From NCBI RefSeq assembly GCF_034347425.1, contig NZ_CP133779.1, positions 2,976,001 to 3,040,000 on the forward strand: DNA of 64,000 nt, in the 5' to 3' direction. The stretch is from Undibacterium sp. CCC3.4 (GTDB lineage Bacteria; Pseudomonadota; Gammaproteobacteria; Burkholderiales; Burkholderiaceae_D). Of the stretch, positions 44,666-53,526 are shown piece by piece. Positions within the stretch are counted from its first letter, which is position 1. Each line of letters begins with the position of its first letter. A program made the position numbers and the translations under genes. The notes under the pieces are model-generated. The model was given only the letters and a program-made list of their open reading frames with translations, did no database searches and had not been told where the DNA came from.

Positions 44666-45667
44666 ATGGAAACCCTTGCCCACACCTCGCCAGCCTTGAT
44701 CGATCGCTTCGGCCGACGCGTCAGTTATTTGCGTTTGTCGGTGACCGACCGTTGCGATTTACGTTGCAGTTATTGTATGCCCAAGCATTTTTCCGACTTC
44801 GAAGAGCCGGAAAATTGGCTGCGCTTCGATGAAATTGAACGCGTGGTCGCGGCTTTTGCGCGCATGGGCGTGGCACGCCTGCGCCTGACCGGCGGCGAGC
44901 CGCTGTTGCGCCGGCATTTGCCCGCGCTGGTGAGTCGGCTGGCAGCTTTGCCCGGTTTGAGCGATATCGCGCTCTCGACCAATGCCACCCAATTACCGAA
45001 ACACGCGGCGGCCTTACGCGCTGCCGGTGTCAGTCGCATCAATGTCAGTCTCGATAGCCTCGATCGTGCCTGTATCGAAAAAATTACCGGTCGTGATAGT
45101 TTTGCCAGTATTTTGGCCGGTTTGCGCGCCGGGAAGGCGGCCGGTTTTGCGCCGATTAAAGTCAATATGGTGCTCATGAAAGCGGTGAACGAGCATGAAA
45201 TCATGAAGATGGCGCAATTTTGTTACGATGAAGGCTATCTGTTGCGCTTGATTGAAGCCATGCCTATCGGCAGCAGTGGGCGTGCCAGTGCCTATCTCGA
45301 TGTCGGCCCGGTGCGTGAGCAATTGGTGCGCCGTTTTGATTTGATTCCAGAGGTGGCCGAACTCGGTGGTGGGCCGGCGCGCTACTGGCGTACCCGTGAT
45401 GGGCGCGGTACTATTGGTTTTATTTCACCGCTCAGTCAGCATTTCTGTGCCAGTTGCAACCGCGTGCGCTTGGCCGTCGATGGTACTTTGTATCTGTGCC
45501 TCGGTCAGGATGAGAAATTGGCCTTGCGCCCCTTGCTGCGCGCCGGGATCAGCGATGTTGAGCTGGAGTTGGCGCTGCGCGCGGCGATAGAACTCAAGCC
45601 GGAGCGCCATGACTTCACTGAGCAGCCTGATAAAATCATACGCTTCATGTCACAGACCGGCGGCTGA
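44666..45667 (+). CDS. moaA: GTP 3',8-cyclase MoaA
   Basis: A 333-residue radical SAM enzyme that makes the first intermediate of molybdopterin from GTP. The N-terminal cluster is CDLRCSYC after LRLSVTD (about 30-41), with SAM motif GGEPLL; the C-terminal cluster is FCASCNRVRL and LYLCLG. It ends in GG, as active MoaA does. An upstream GTG (44630) is open, but ATG 44666 fits the family. Placing moaA in the nar cluster supplies cofactor for NarG under anaerobiosis. Confidence 0.96.
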   Translation: METLAHTSPALIDRFGRRVSYLRLSVTDRCDLRCSYCMPKHFSDFEEPENWLRFDEIERVVAAFARMGVARLRLTGGEPLLRRHLPALVSRLAALPGLSDIALSTNATQLPKHAAALRAAGVSRINVSLDSLDRACIEKITGRDSFASILAGLRAGKAAGFAPIKVNMVLMKAVNEHEIMKMAQFCYDEGYLLRLIEAMPIGSSGRASAYLDVGPVREQLVRRFDLIPEVAELGGGPARYWRTRDGRGTIGFISPLSQHFCASCNRVRLAVDGTLYLCLGQDEKLALRPLLRAGISDVELELALRAAIELKPERHDFTEQPDKIIRFMSQTGG

Positions 45668-45691
45668 GGCGTTTTTTTTGCGAAGACGATT

Positions 45692-46396
45692 GTGACTGAA
45701 ACGAATAAACTTCATCAATTCATCGAAGGTTTTCAACGCTTTCAAAGTAAATACTTTGTCGGCGAAGAGGCTCTGTACCACCGGCTTAAGCTCGGGCAAG
45801 ACCCGAGTACTCTGCTGATCGGCTGTTGCGATTCGCGCGTCGATCCGGCGCTGCTGCTTGATTGTGATCCCGGTGATATTTTCGTGGTGCGCAATGTCGC
45901 CAATCTGGTGCCGCCTTGCAGTGATAGTGAGCATGTACATGGCGTCAGCGCGGCGATACAATTTGCGGTCGAAAGTTTGCAGGTGCAGCGTATCATCGTG
46001 ATGGGACATGAAAAATGCGGCGGCATACGCGCACTGATGCAGCCTGCGCAGCCCGACCAAGCGGATCAAACGTCGCGTCCGCTCGATTTCATCGGTCGCT
46101 GGATGCGCATGGTTGAGCCGGTCAAGCAGCAGGTGTTACAGCGACTGGCCCATTGCAGCCAAGAGGAACAGCATCGCGCCTGTGAAATGGGTGCGGTGAT
46201 CATGTCGCTCAATCATTTACGTAGCTTTCCCTGGGTGGCCGAACGCGAAGCGGCCGGCAGCATCGTCTTGCATGGCTGGTATTTTGACATGAGTGAGGGT
46301 GCTTTACTGGCGTATTCGGAGCGTTCCGATTCATTTTTGCCGATGGTGTGCCCGTTGGGTGTAGCTCAGCATAGCCGTCGCAGTGCCTTCGTTTGA
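45692..46396 (+). CDS. Beta-class carbonic anhydrase
   Basis: A 234-residue zinc enzyme interconverting CO2 and bicarbonate. Zinc ligands and the Asp-Arg dyad are in LIGCCDSRVDPA (about 42-53) and GHEKCGGIRAL (about 104-114). The start is GTG 45692, 24 bases after moaA, with no ATG giving a full N-terminus. Its location between moaA and narXL is not typical; a link with pH or bicarbonate balance in anaerobic respiration is only a guess. Confidence 0.94.
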   Translation: MTETNKLHQFIEGFQRFQSKYFVGEEALYHRLKLGQDPSTLLIGCCDSRVDPALLLDCDPGDIFVVRNVANLVPPCSDSEHVHGVSAAIQFAVESLQVQRIIVMGHEKCGGIRALMQPAQPDQADQTSRPLDFIGRWMRMVEPVKQQVLQRLAHCSQEEQHRACEMGAVIMSLNHLRSFPWVAEREAAGSIVLHGWYFDMSEGALLAYSERSDSFLPMVCPLGVAQHSRRSAFV

Positions 46397-46468
46397 GGAA
46401 GAAAACCCTATGTATCTGAAGCGCCGTATTGTTACACGCGCTTGTCGCGCCCTTGGCGTGGCACAGTC

Positions 46469-48376
46469 ATGAGCGTGGCTATTCTTCCGGTCAGCAAGCG
46501 CCTGACGTTTCGTATCTTGCTCAGTACCTTGATTGGCTTGGGACTTACACTGACGGCGATTGCGTATACCTTGGTCTTGTCTTGGCAATTAGAGGGCGGC
46601 GGTGCGGCTATCAATGAAGCCGGTAGTTTGCGCATGCGTTCGTACCGCTTGGCGGTGGCGCTGGAACATACGCCGGCCGATGTGCCACAGCAATTACGTG
46701 AATTTTCTCGCACCTTGACGGCACTGCAGGAAGGCGATGCGAAACGACCCTTGTTTCTGCCCACCAGCAGCAGTATCCGACTACAAATGCAGAGGGTGGT
46801 GCAGACGTGGGAGCAGCGTGTGGAAGTCGATGCCAAGGCGGCGCTGACGGATAGTGGCAGCGCACGCCAACAGGCGCTGTCGCGTTACATGCAAGAGCTA
46901 CCTCTGTTTGTCGACAGTATTAATGTGCTGGTATCGCTGGTCGAAGTGGAGTTGGCCGAAAAAACTACCTGGCTGCGCTTGTGTCAGACCGCCTTGACGT
47001 TTATGTCTTTGGCCGCCAGCGTGGCGCTACTGTATTTGCTCTATCTTTGGATCGTCGGACCGGTCAGTCGCATGCAAAGCGGTATCGCGCGCATGTCGAA
47101 TGACGACTTGAGCGTGCGTTTGCCGATTGAGAGTGAAGATGAATTCGGTGTGCTGGCACACGCATTCAATCAGATGGCCGACCGCGTGCAAACGGTGCAT
47201 CGAACCTTGGAACAGCGGGTGTTGGAAAAAACGGCGCAATTACAGGAGCAACATCATGAAATCAGTACGCTCTATGAGATTGCCGGGTTCTTGGCCGGCC
47301 CACATGCGATAGAAGAATTATGTCGCGGCTTTTTACATCGCATCATGCAGCGTATCGCCGCCGATGGCGGGACGGTGCGCATACTCGATAATCACAGCGA
47401 CCATCTGCATATTACCGTGCATGAGGGTATTTCTGAGCAAATGATCGAAGAAGAACATTGTATCAAGACTGACGCTTGTTTCTGTGGGACGGCGACTCAG
47501 CAAGGCATTATTCTGATACGCGATTTTCGTCAATTGAATCAGCAGCACCGGTTTCGTTGTCAGGACGAGGGCTTTTTTTCGCTGGCGGTATTTCAAATTT
47601 TGGCGCGCGAACAGGTGATCGGCAGTTTTTCTCTGCATTTTCGCGCCGAACGTGTGATCAGCAGGGAAGAGTTGCGTTTACTCGAAACGCTGGGGAAGAA
47701 TCTCGGAACGGCGATAGAAAACCAACGTTTGATCGCAAAAGAAAAAGAATTCGCCGTCTCGCAAGAGCGTAATTTGCTGGCCCAAGGTTTACACGATAGT
47801 ATCGCGCAAGGTTTGAACTTTCTTAATTTGCAGGTGCAAATGCTGGAAGATTCGCTTAAGCGTCAAGCTTATACGGAAATTGTCGAGATCACCCCGCTAC
47901 TGCGCGCCGGCGTACAGGAAAGTTATGAAGATGTGCGCGAATTGCTGCTCAATTTTCGCACCCGCTTGCAGGATAGTGATTTGATTTCAGAGATGCGCAA
48001 TGTGCTCAATAAATTCCAACGCCAGACTGGGATTGCGACCGATATTGCCTTGCAGGGCAATGGCGCGGCGCTGGCCTCGGAACAGCAATTGCAAGTATTG
48101 TTCATCTTGCAGGAAGCTTTATCCAATGTGCGCAAACATGCCGATGCCAGTCTGGTCAGTCTGCATATCCGAAATGAACGCGATTTCTCTTTCGTCATCA
48201 GCGATAACGGTCAAGGCTTTGACCTTAGCGATGTCCAAGGGGAGGAGCACATCGGTTTGCGCATCATGCGTGAGCGGGCACAACGCTTGTCGGCCACCTT
48301 CGAAATCAGCAGTGAGCGTGGCGTCGGTACCCATATTTCTCTGCATGTGTTACGGCAGGAACGATTGGTGGCTTAG
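46469..48376 (+). CDS. narX: Nitrate/nitrite sensor histidine kinase NarX
   Basis: A 635-residue inner-membrane kinase. TM1 (about 14-38) is followed by the periplasmic P-box INEAGSLRMRSYRLA (48-62), which binds nitrate, and TM2 lies near 172-197. A HAMP domain (MQSGIARMSNDDLSVRLPIE) and coiled coil come next, then a central GAF-like region with several Cys (DACFCGTA). The HisKA_3 box is LAQGLHDSIAQGLNF with the phospho-His, and the ATPase has SDNGQGFDL and EEHIGLRIMRERA. ATG 46469 is preferred to an upstream TTG. The partner regulator follows after 29 bases. Confidence 0.95.
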   Translation: MSVAILPVSKRLTFRILLSTLIGLGLTLTAIAYTLVLSWQLEGGGAAINEAGSLRMRSYRLAVALEHTPADVPQQLREFSRTLTALQEGDAKRPLFLPTSSSIRLQMQRVVQTWEQRVEVDAKAALTDSGSARQQALSRYMQELPLFVDSINVLVSLVEVELAEKTTWLRLCQTALTFMSLAASVALLYLLYLWIVGPVSRMQSGIARMSNDDLSVRLPIESEDEFGVLAHAFNQMADRVQTVHRTLEQRVLEKTAQLQEQHHEISTLYEIAGFLAGPHAIEELCRGFLHRIMQRIAADGGTVRILDNHSDHLHITVHEGISEQMIEEEHCIKTDACFCGTATQQGIILIRDFRQLNQQHRFRCQDEGFFSLAVFQILAREQVIGSFSLHFRAERVISREELRLLETLGKNLGTAIENQRLIAKEKEFAVSQERNLLAQGLHDSIAQGLNFLNLQVQMLEDSLKRQAYTEIVEITPLLRAGVQESYEDVRELLLNFRTRLQDSDLISEMRNVLNKFQRQTGIATDIALQGNGAALASEQQLQVLFILQEALSNVRKHADASLVSLHIRNERDFSFVISDNGQGFDLSDVQGEEHIGLRIMRERAQRLSATFEISSERGVGTHISLHVLRQERLVA

Positions 48377-48405
48377 CTCTATTACAGCTTAGTTAGAAAG
48401 AACGC

Positions 48406-49056
48406 ATGACGATCAAAATATTATTAGTCGACGACCATACCTTATTCCGCAGCGGCATGCGTTTGCTATTACAACGTAATCCTGAGTTTGACATCGTCGG
48501 TGAAGCTGCCGATGGTCTTGAGGGCGTCAAGCGGGCCAAACAATTGCGTCCCGATGTGGTGTTGATGGATTTGAACATGCCGGGTTTGTCGGGTTTGGAA
48601 GCGCTGCAGTTGATTATCGAAGATTTGCCGGATACGGCGGTGTTAATGTTGACCGTGTCGGAAGAAGCAGAAGACTTGACGCGCGCACTCAAGAGCGGTG
48701 CACGCGGTTATCTGTTGAAAAATATCGAAGCTGATTACTTGACTCAGGCGATAAAACGCGCGGCTGCCGGCGAAGCGGTGATCGCCGATGCCATGACGGC
48801 CAAATTAGTCATGCAATTTCGCAGCGGTCAACACTTGGCAGTGCCGACTGAACGCGATAAATTGACGCCACGTGAACGCGACACCATGGTGTGCTTGGCG
48901 CGCGGTGAAAGTAATAAGGAAATCGCGCGCCACCTGGATGTGGCGGAAAGTACGGTAAAAATTCATGTGCAGAATATTCTGAAAAAGCTCAATTTGAGCT
49001 CGCGCGTGCAAATCGCCGTGTATGCAGTGGAACATCGACTCGACAAAGCCGGATGA
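48406..49056 (+). CDS. narL: Nitrate response regulator NarL
   Basis: A 216-residue response regulator. The receiver domain (1-120) has acidic residues in LLVDDHTLF, the phospho-acceptor Asp in VVLMDLNMPGLSG and the Lys in SGARGYLLKN. The LuxR-type helix-turn-helix (about 150-210) contains LTPRERDTMVCLARGESNK and AESTVKIHVQNILKKL. Phosphorylated by NarX, it would bind heptamer sites such as those proposed ahead of narK and narG. Confidence 0.95.
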   Translation: MTIKILLVDDHTLFRSGMRLLLQRNPEFDIVGEAADGLEGVKRAKQLRPDVVLMDLNMPGLSGLEALQLIIEDLPDTAVLMLTVSEEAEDLTRALKSGARGYLLKNIEADYLTQAIKRAAAGEAVIADAMTAKLVMQFRSGQHLAVPTERDKLTPRERDTMVCLARGESNKEIARHLDVAESTVKIHVQNILKKLNLSSRVQIAVYAVEHRLDKAG

Positions 49057-49133
49057 GATACAGTCAACCCTTCGTTTGCATGTGCGTTCTAGTTCACTTG
49101 GCGGATAGGCGTGGGCAGGGTGCCTGACTACAC

Positions 49134-49147
49134 TTGATCTCTGACAG
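49134..49147 (+). promoter_or_regulatory. Weak FNR/Dnr-like site ahead of the Dnr-type regulator gene
   Basis: TTGATCTCTGACAG has a perfect TTGAT half but a poor second half (7 of 10). It shares CTTGATCT and a terminal CAG with the site between norZ and nirK. Lying 20 bases before the start, it could serve in autoregulation. The half-site TAGTTCA (49089-49095) upstream resembles the narG palindrome. Confidence 0.3.
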
Positions 49148-49167
49148 TTTTTTTTCGGAGACCAGTG

Positions 49168-49860
49168 ATGAATAACTTGAATTTGATGGGCTTGCTCGAA
49201 AATCATGCCTTGTTCCGTCATATTTCAGCGGCCGAATTGGGCGCGCTGCAGAGCGAGGTCGTGAAGTTGGAATTCGATAAAGGCAGCCTGTTGCTACGCA
49301 AGGGCGACACCGCGCACGCCAGCTATATCGTGGTGTTCGGCTTGGTTAAACTGAGCTTACCTTCGGTGCAGGGCAATGACAAAGTATTGGAATTGATACG
49401 CGCCGGCCAAAGCTTTGGCGAAGCGATGATGTTTCTCGATGAACCCTATCCATTTCACGCCGAAGCGTTGGAACATACCTTGGCGCTGAAAGTGCCGCGC
49501 CAGGCCTTGCTGAGTCTGCTCGCCAGTTCGCCCGTGATTGCGCGTCAGATGATGGCCGGTCTGTCGTATCGCCTGCTGGGCTTTATTCGCAGCGTCGAGC
49601 GCTATTCCTTGCAAAGCGCCAGTCAGCGTGTGGTCGATTATCTGTTGCAGACCTCGGCGATGCAAAGCACTAATGATGTGCGGCTGGAGTTGAAGAAGCA
49701 TTTGCTCGCCTCGCTACTCAATGTATCGCCGGAAACCTTGTCGCGCGTGCTGCATCAGCTGAGCGATGAAAAACTCATACGCGTCTGTGGTTCCACCATT
49801 CACATCGGCTGCGCCACCGCGCTACAAATCTATCAAACTGAGCAACCGGCCTGGCATTGA
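49168..49860 (+). CDS. Crp/Fnr-family regulator, Dnr/NnrR type
   Basis: A 230-residue transcription factor with an N-terminal cyclic-nucleotide-type sensor domain (10-125) and a C-terminal winged helix. It lacks the N-terminal Cys residues of FNR, so no iron-sulfur cluster; together with its position this fits the NO-sensing Dnr/NnrR class. The recognition helix NVSPETLSRVLHQL has the E-x2-S-R pattern that reads TTGAT half-sites in FNR. ATG 49168 is used (a GTG lies one codon before). Likely targets in the window are norZ, nirK, nnrS and hemN. Confidence 0.88.
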   Translation: MNNLNLMGLLENHALFRHISAAELGALQSEVVKLEFDKGSLLLRKGDTAHASYIVVFGLVKLSLPSVQGNDKVLELIRAGQSFGEAMMFLDEPYPFHAEALEHTLALKVPRQALLSLLASSPVIARQMMAGLSYRLLGFIRSVERYSLQSASQRVVDYLLQTSAMQSTNDVRLELKKHLLASLLNVSPETLSRVLHQLSDEKLIRVCGSTIHIGCATALQIYQTEQPAWH

Positions 49861-49912
49861 TACGCGGTGTGGCTTGAAATGGCCGACTATGGCAGCATGA
49901 CGTTCGATTTTA

Positions 49913-49926
49913 TTGACCGAGAACAA
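49913..49926 (+). promoter_or_regulatory. Candidate FNR-type site ahead of ubiU
   Basis: TTGACCGAGAACAA matches TTGAT-N4-ATCAA at 8 of 10 positions and is 37 bases before the ubiU start. In E. coli the ubiUV genes are activated by FNR, so a site here is expected. Confidence 0.45.
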
Positions 49927-49962
49927 TGACTGTCAGGATTTTTTTCACTATCATCGTTTGTC

Positions 49963-50967
49963 ATGAAAACACTTGATTTGGTGGCTCCTGCCGGTAGTCT
50001 GGTCGCGCTTAAGGCGGCTGTAGACAAAGGAGCGGATGCAGTTTATCTGGGCTTGCGCAATGCGACCAATGCGCGCAATTTCGGTGGACTCAATTTCAGT
50101 GACGACGATATTAGCAGCGGCGTCGAGTATGCGCATCGCCGTGGCCGGCAAATTCTGTTTGCCATCAACACCTTCCCACAGCCGCGCGCGGCGGCCGAAT
50201 GGCGTAACGCGGTCGACAGTGCCGTGCGCCTCGGGGCCGACGCCGTCATTTTAGCCGATCCCGGTTTGATGGCTTATGCGCGTGATCGTCACCCCGATTT
50301 GCGTTTGCACTTGTCGGTGCAGGGTTCGGCCACCACGGTCGACGCCATCGAATTGATGCGCGAACAATTCGGCATACGCCGCGCGGTGTTGCCACGGGTG
50401 TTAAGCCTGCCGGAAATTGAAAAAATCATTCGCCAAACCAGTGTTGAAATCGAAGTCTTTGGCTTTGGCAGTTTGTGCGTGATGGCTGAAGGACGCTGTT
50501 TGCTGTCGAGTTACGTTACCGGTGATTCACCGAATAATAAAGGCGTGTGTTCGCCAGCCCATGCGGTCAGTTGGACCGAGCGCGAGCAGGTACTCGAAGC
50601 ACGCTTGTCCGGCACCCTGATCGATCGCTATGCGGCAGGCGAAGCCGCTGCCTATCCGACTCTGTGCAAAGGACGTTTCTTGGTCGATGGTGAAATTGAT
50701 TATGCTCTCGAAGAACCGACCAGTTTGAATGCGATTTCGCTGCTACCGAAACTAGTGACGATGGGGGTGGCGGCATTAAAAATCGAAGGACGTCAGCGTA
50801 GCCCCACGTATGTAGGCCAAGTGGTGGCAACTCTGCGCGCCGCACTCGACAACGCGCAAGCTGACCCGGAGCGCTATTCAGCGCGGCCGGAATGGCAAAC
50901 CATGCTGGCGCGGCATGCCGAAGGCGCGCAAGTTACTCAGGGCGCGTTTGATCGCCCTTGGAAATAA
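49963..50967 (+). CDS. ubiU: UbiU, O2-independent ubiquinone hydroxylation (peptidase U32 family)
   Basis: A 334-residue iron-sulfur protein that, with UbiV, hydroxylates ubiquinone precursors without O2. The opening is DLVAPAGSLVALKAAVDKGA. The four cluster Cys are in GSLCVMAEGRC, NNKGVCSPAH and YPTLCKGRF, with the same spacing as E. coli UbiU. KIEGRQRSPTYV is the family's C-terminal motif. Despite the family name it is not a protease. The gene is followed by ubiV and ubiT, the conserved O2-independent set. Confidence 0.94.
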   Translation: MKTLDLVAPAGSLVALKAAVDKGADAVYLGLRNATNARNFGGLNFSDDDISSGVEYAHRRGRQILFAINTFPQPRAAAEWRNAVDSAVRLGADAVILADPGLMAYARDRHPDLRLHLSVQGSATTVDAIELMREQFGIRRAVLPRVLSLPEIEKIIRQTSVEIEVFGFGSLCVMAEGRCLLSSYVTGDSPNNKGVCSPAHAVSWTEREQVLEARLSGTLIDRYAAGEAAAYPTLCKGRFLVDGEIDYALEEPTSLNAISLLPKLVTMGVAALKIEGRQRSPTYVGQVVATLRAALDNAQADPERYSARPEWQTMLARHAEGAQVTQGAFDRPWK

Positions 50968-50983
50968 AGGGACAACCCGCAGT

Positions 50984-51904
50984 ATGACTACTTTTCGACT
51001 TTCTCTGGCACCGCTGGCTTATTACTGGAGCCGCGCCGATACCTTGCAATTTTATGCCACGGCAGTCGATTGGCCGGTTGACATTGTCTACCTCGGTGAA
51101 GTGATTTGTTCGCGTCGACATGTGATGAAAACCGATGACTGGCTGGCGCTGGCTCTTGAATTACGCGCGGCCGGAAAAGAAGTGGTGTTGTCCAGCCTGA
51201 CCCTGATCGACAATGATGCCGACCGCCGCGCCATGCTGCGCTTGGTCGAGCGCGCTGGCGCTGCCGGTCTGATGGTGGAGGCGAATGATTTCAGTGCCGT
51301 GCGCGCGCTGCAAGGGCAAGCCTTCGTGGCCGGGCCTCATTTGAATGTGTATCACGCCGACACCCTGGCTTGGTTACAAGAATTGGGTGCGCTGCGCTTC
51401 GCGCCGCCGCTGGAGCTGGCACGCGACGACTTAGCCGCCTTGCAAGCGCAACGTAGCCCGAACATGCAAACGGAAGTGCAAGTCTGGGGTCGCATGGCCT
51501 TGGCGTATTCGGCGCGCTGTTTTACTGCGCGCCACCACCGTTTGCGCAAAGATAATTGTGAATTTCGCTGTGGCGATTATCCCGATGGCTTGGCGCTGGC
51601 GACCCGTGATGGCGCGGAGTTTTTAAGCCTGAATGGTATCCAGACGCAAAGCGCGGTGTGTCTTGATCTCGGTGCCGCCTTACCGGCGCTGGCCGAACTT
51701 GGGGTTGAAGTGCTGCGCTTGCAGATTCAATCGCAGGGCATGGCCGCGGTGGTGGCCGCTTTCGATTTGGCACGTCGCAGCGGTACTGCGGCGCTACTCG
51801 TGGATACGCTGTTGCCGCCGCTGGCTGCGCGCAGCAATGGTTATTGGCACGCGCAGGCGGGCATGCGCTGGTTATCTGAACCTACTGAGGGAGCTTGTCA
51901 CTGA
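50984..51904 (+). CDS. ubiV: UbiV, O2-independent ubiquinone hydroxylation (peptidase U32 family)
   Basis: A 306-residue partner of UbiU. Cys residues for a [4Fe-4S] cluster are in VYLGEVICSRRH (about residue 42) and YSARCFTARHH, DNCEFRCGDYP; the pattern matches UbiV. ATG 50984 follows GGGACAACCCGC, 16 bases after ubiU; an in-frame start inside ubiU is unlikely. Its stop overlaps the ubiT start (TGATG). Its occurrence beside the nar genes makes sense because nitrate respiration through NarI can use ubiquinol made without oxygen. Confidence 0.93.
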   Translation: MTTFRLSLAPLAYYWSRADTLQFYATAVDWPVDIVYLGEVICSRRHVMKTDDWLALALELRAAGKEVVLSSLTLIDNDADRRAMLRLVERAGAAGLMVEANDFSAVRALQGQAFVAGPHLNVYHADTLAWLQELGALRFAPPLELARDDLAALQAQRSPNMQTEVQVWGRMALAYSARCFTARHHRLRKDNCEFRCGDYPDGLALATRDGAEFLSLNGIQTQSAVCLDLGAALPALAELGVEVLRLQIQSQGMAAVVAAFDLARRSGTAALLVDTLLPPLAARSNGYWHAQAGMRWLSEPTEGACH

Positions 51905-52344
51905 TGAACTTTGTTGATTTTCGTTTTCCCGCTGTGCTGCGTCAGCTGACGCGTCATTTGCCGGCACCGCTGGCCAGTGCGCCTTTGTTACTGCTGTTGG
52001 AAGTGGCGCGGCGGCGTGCACTGTTGGTGGCGCCAGCCACGCTGTATGGCCGCAGCTTTCGGATTGTGGTCGAAGATCTGGCGCTGACGCTGTGCTTTCA
52101 TTGCGACGCCGGACGCTTCAAATCGCTGCCGGCGAGTAGTCCGGCCGATGTGACGATGACGGCCAAGGCGGTCGATTTTTTTCAGATGGCGTCTGGTATG
52201 GAAGATGCCGATAGCTTGTTTTTTCGGCGGCGCTTACGTATCGAAGGCGATACCGAACTGGGCGTGGCGGTCAAGTATTGGATCGATGCCAGCGAACGTC
52301 CGGCTTGGTTGAGCCGCTGCGCCAGTCGGCTGGCCAGTATGTAA
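51904..52344 (+). CDS. ubiT: UbiT, SCP2-domain lipid carrier for anaerobic ubiquinone synthesis
   Basis: A 146-residue protein with an SCP2 sterol-carrier domain (about 35-125, FRIVVEDLALTLCFH and DVTMTAKAVDFFQMASG). UbiT is thought to hold the polyprenyl quinone intermediates for UbiU-UbiV, as UbiJ does in the aerobic route. ATG 51904 shares one base with the ubiV stop. Residues 60-115 carry the family's RRRLRIEGDTELGVAVK segment. Confidence 0.9.
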   Translation: MNFVDFRFPAVLRQLTRHLPAPLASAPLLLLLEVARRRALLVAPATLYGRSFRIVVEDLALTLCFHCDAGRFKSLPASSPADVTMTAKAVDFFQMASGMEDADSLFFRRRLRIEGDTELGVAVKYWIDASERPAWLSRCASRLASM

Positions 52345-52367
52345 TACCCCCTTGCAAGGATAAGAAA

Positions 52368-53513
52368 ATGAAACGACTCGCCATAGCACCACACCGACTG
52401 TACTTTTTTCTCGGCGGACTGGCCGTGACCATGCTGTTTTTCTGGTGGCTGCTACAGCTGCTGCAGCAGCAAAGCCAAGCGCTGCCCTTGCATGCCTTGG
52501 TCATGCCCTTGGGCGTGTTTCCATTGTTTATACTCGGCTTCACGTTTACCGCCGGTCCGCGTTGGCTCGCGCTTGATACGCCCGATCATGATTTTTTGCT
52601 GCATGGTGCGACCTATTTTGTCGGCATGTTGTTGGTGCTGTTTTCTGCGGCGTTTGGCTTGCATGCCTTGCGCAGCTCCGGCTTCGTGTTCATGTCAGCG
52701 GCCTGGTGTGCCGTCACTTGGCGTTGGATAGGCTTGTTGCGACATAGTCGCGCAGTTGATAAACAGCATGCGCGCGCGCTCGCCGCGGCGATGCTGGGTG
52801 GGGCTTTGGCCTTGCTGGCGACGCTGTGCTGGAGTGCCGGTTGGAGTGCTGCGTGGTTGGCGGCGCGCGAATTAAGCTTTTTCGCTTTTTTGTTACCGGT
52901 GTTTTTGACGGTTTGCCACCGCATGCTGCCATTTTTCAGCAGTAATGTGCTGGTCCGGTATGCGCCGTGGCGGCCGGATTGGCTGTTGACTTTTTGGTTG
53001 AGCGGCTGTGTGTTACAAGCTTGCGCCGATATGCTGGCGTGGCAGTGGCTGGCTGCACTCAATGCTGCGGCGCTGGCGCTGAGTTTTTTGTATACTTCGT
53101 GGCGCTGGGGTATCGCTCGCAGCCTGCCAAACCGTTTGCTGGCGATGTTGCACTTGTCATTTGCTTGGTTGAGTGTGGTGTTTGCCTTGCAAGCGGCCGC
53201 CAGTCTGGGTTTCGTGCCGACATCGGCGGCGCTGCATGCGCTCGCGCTCGGCTTCATGGGGACCATGTTGGTCGCCTTTGTCAGCCGTGTTTCCTTCGGT
53301 CACAGCGGCCGGCCCTTGCAAGTATCGAATTTTTTGTGGTTACTGTATTTGGCGCTGCATGCAGCCGCCGTAGCGCGTGTGGCAGCCAGTTTATTGGCCA
53401 TGCCGGCTTTGCTGATTTGGTCTGCCGCAGCCTGGCTGCTGCTGTTAATCGGCTGGATGGGAATGATGCTGCCTTTGTATTTGGGCGCGCGCGCCGATGG
53501 TAAACCGGGTTAA
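52368..53513 (+). CDS. nnrS: NnrS family haem-copper membrane protein
   Basis: A 381-residue integral membrane protein with about 12 TM helices. It has the NnrS opening (APHRLYFFLGGLAVTMLFFW), an FTFTAGPRW segment near residue 60 and FVSRVSFGHSGRPL near residue 305. NnrS is induced with the NO and nitrite reductases in denitrifiers and helps against NO stress; its exact chemistry is unsettled. The AAGGATAAGAAA just upstream is a good ribosome-binding site. It sits 23 bases after ubiT and before hemN. Confidence 0.92.
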   Translation: MKRLAIAPHRLYFFLGGLAVTMLFFWWLLQLLQQQSQALPLHALVMPLGVFPLFILGFTFTAGPRWLALDTPDHDFLLHGATYFVGMLLVLFSAAFGLHALRSSGFVFMSAAWCAVTWRWIGLLRHSRAVDKQHARALAAAMLGGALALLATLCWSAGWSAAWLAARELSFFAFLLPVFLTVCHRMLPFFSSNVLVRYAPWRPDWLLTFWLSGCVLQACADMLAWQWLAALNAAALALSFLYTSWRWGIARSLPNRLLAMLHLSFAWLSVVFALQAAASLGFVPTSAALHALALGFMGTMLVAFVSRVSFGHSGRPLQVSNFLWLLYLALHAAAVARVAASLLAMPALLIWSAAAWLLLLIGWMGMMLPLYLGARADGKPG

Positions 53514-53526
53514 TCGAGAGGAAAAA

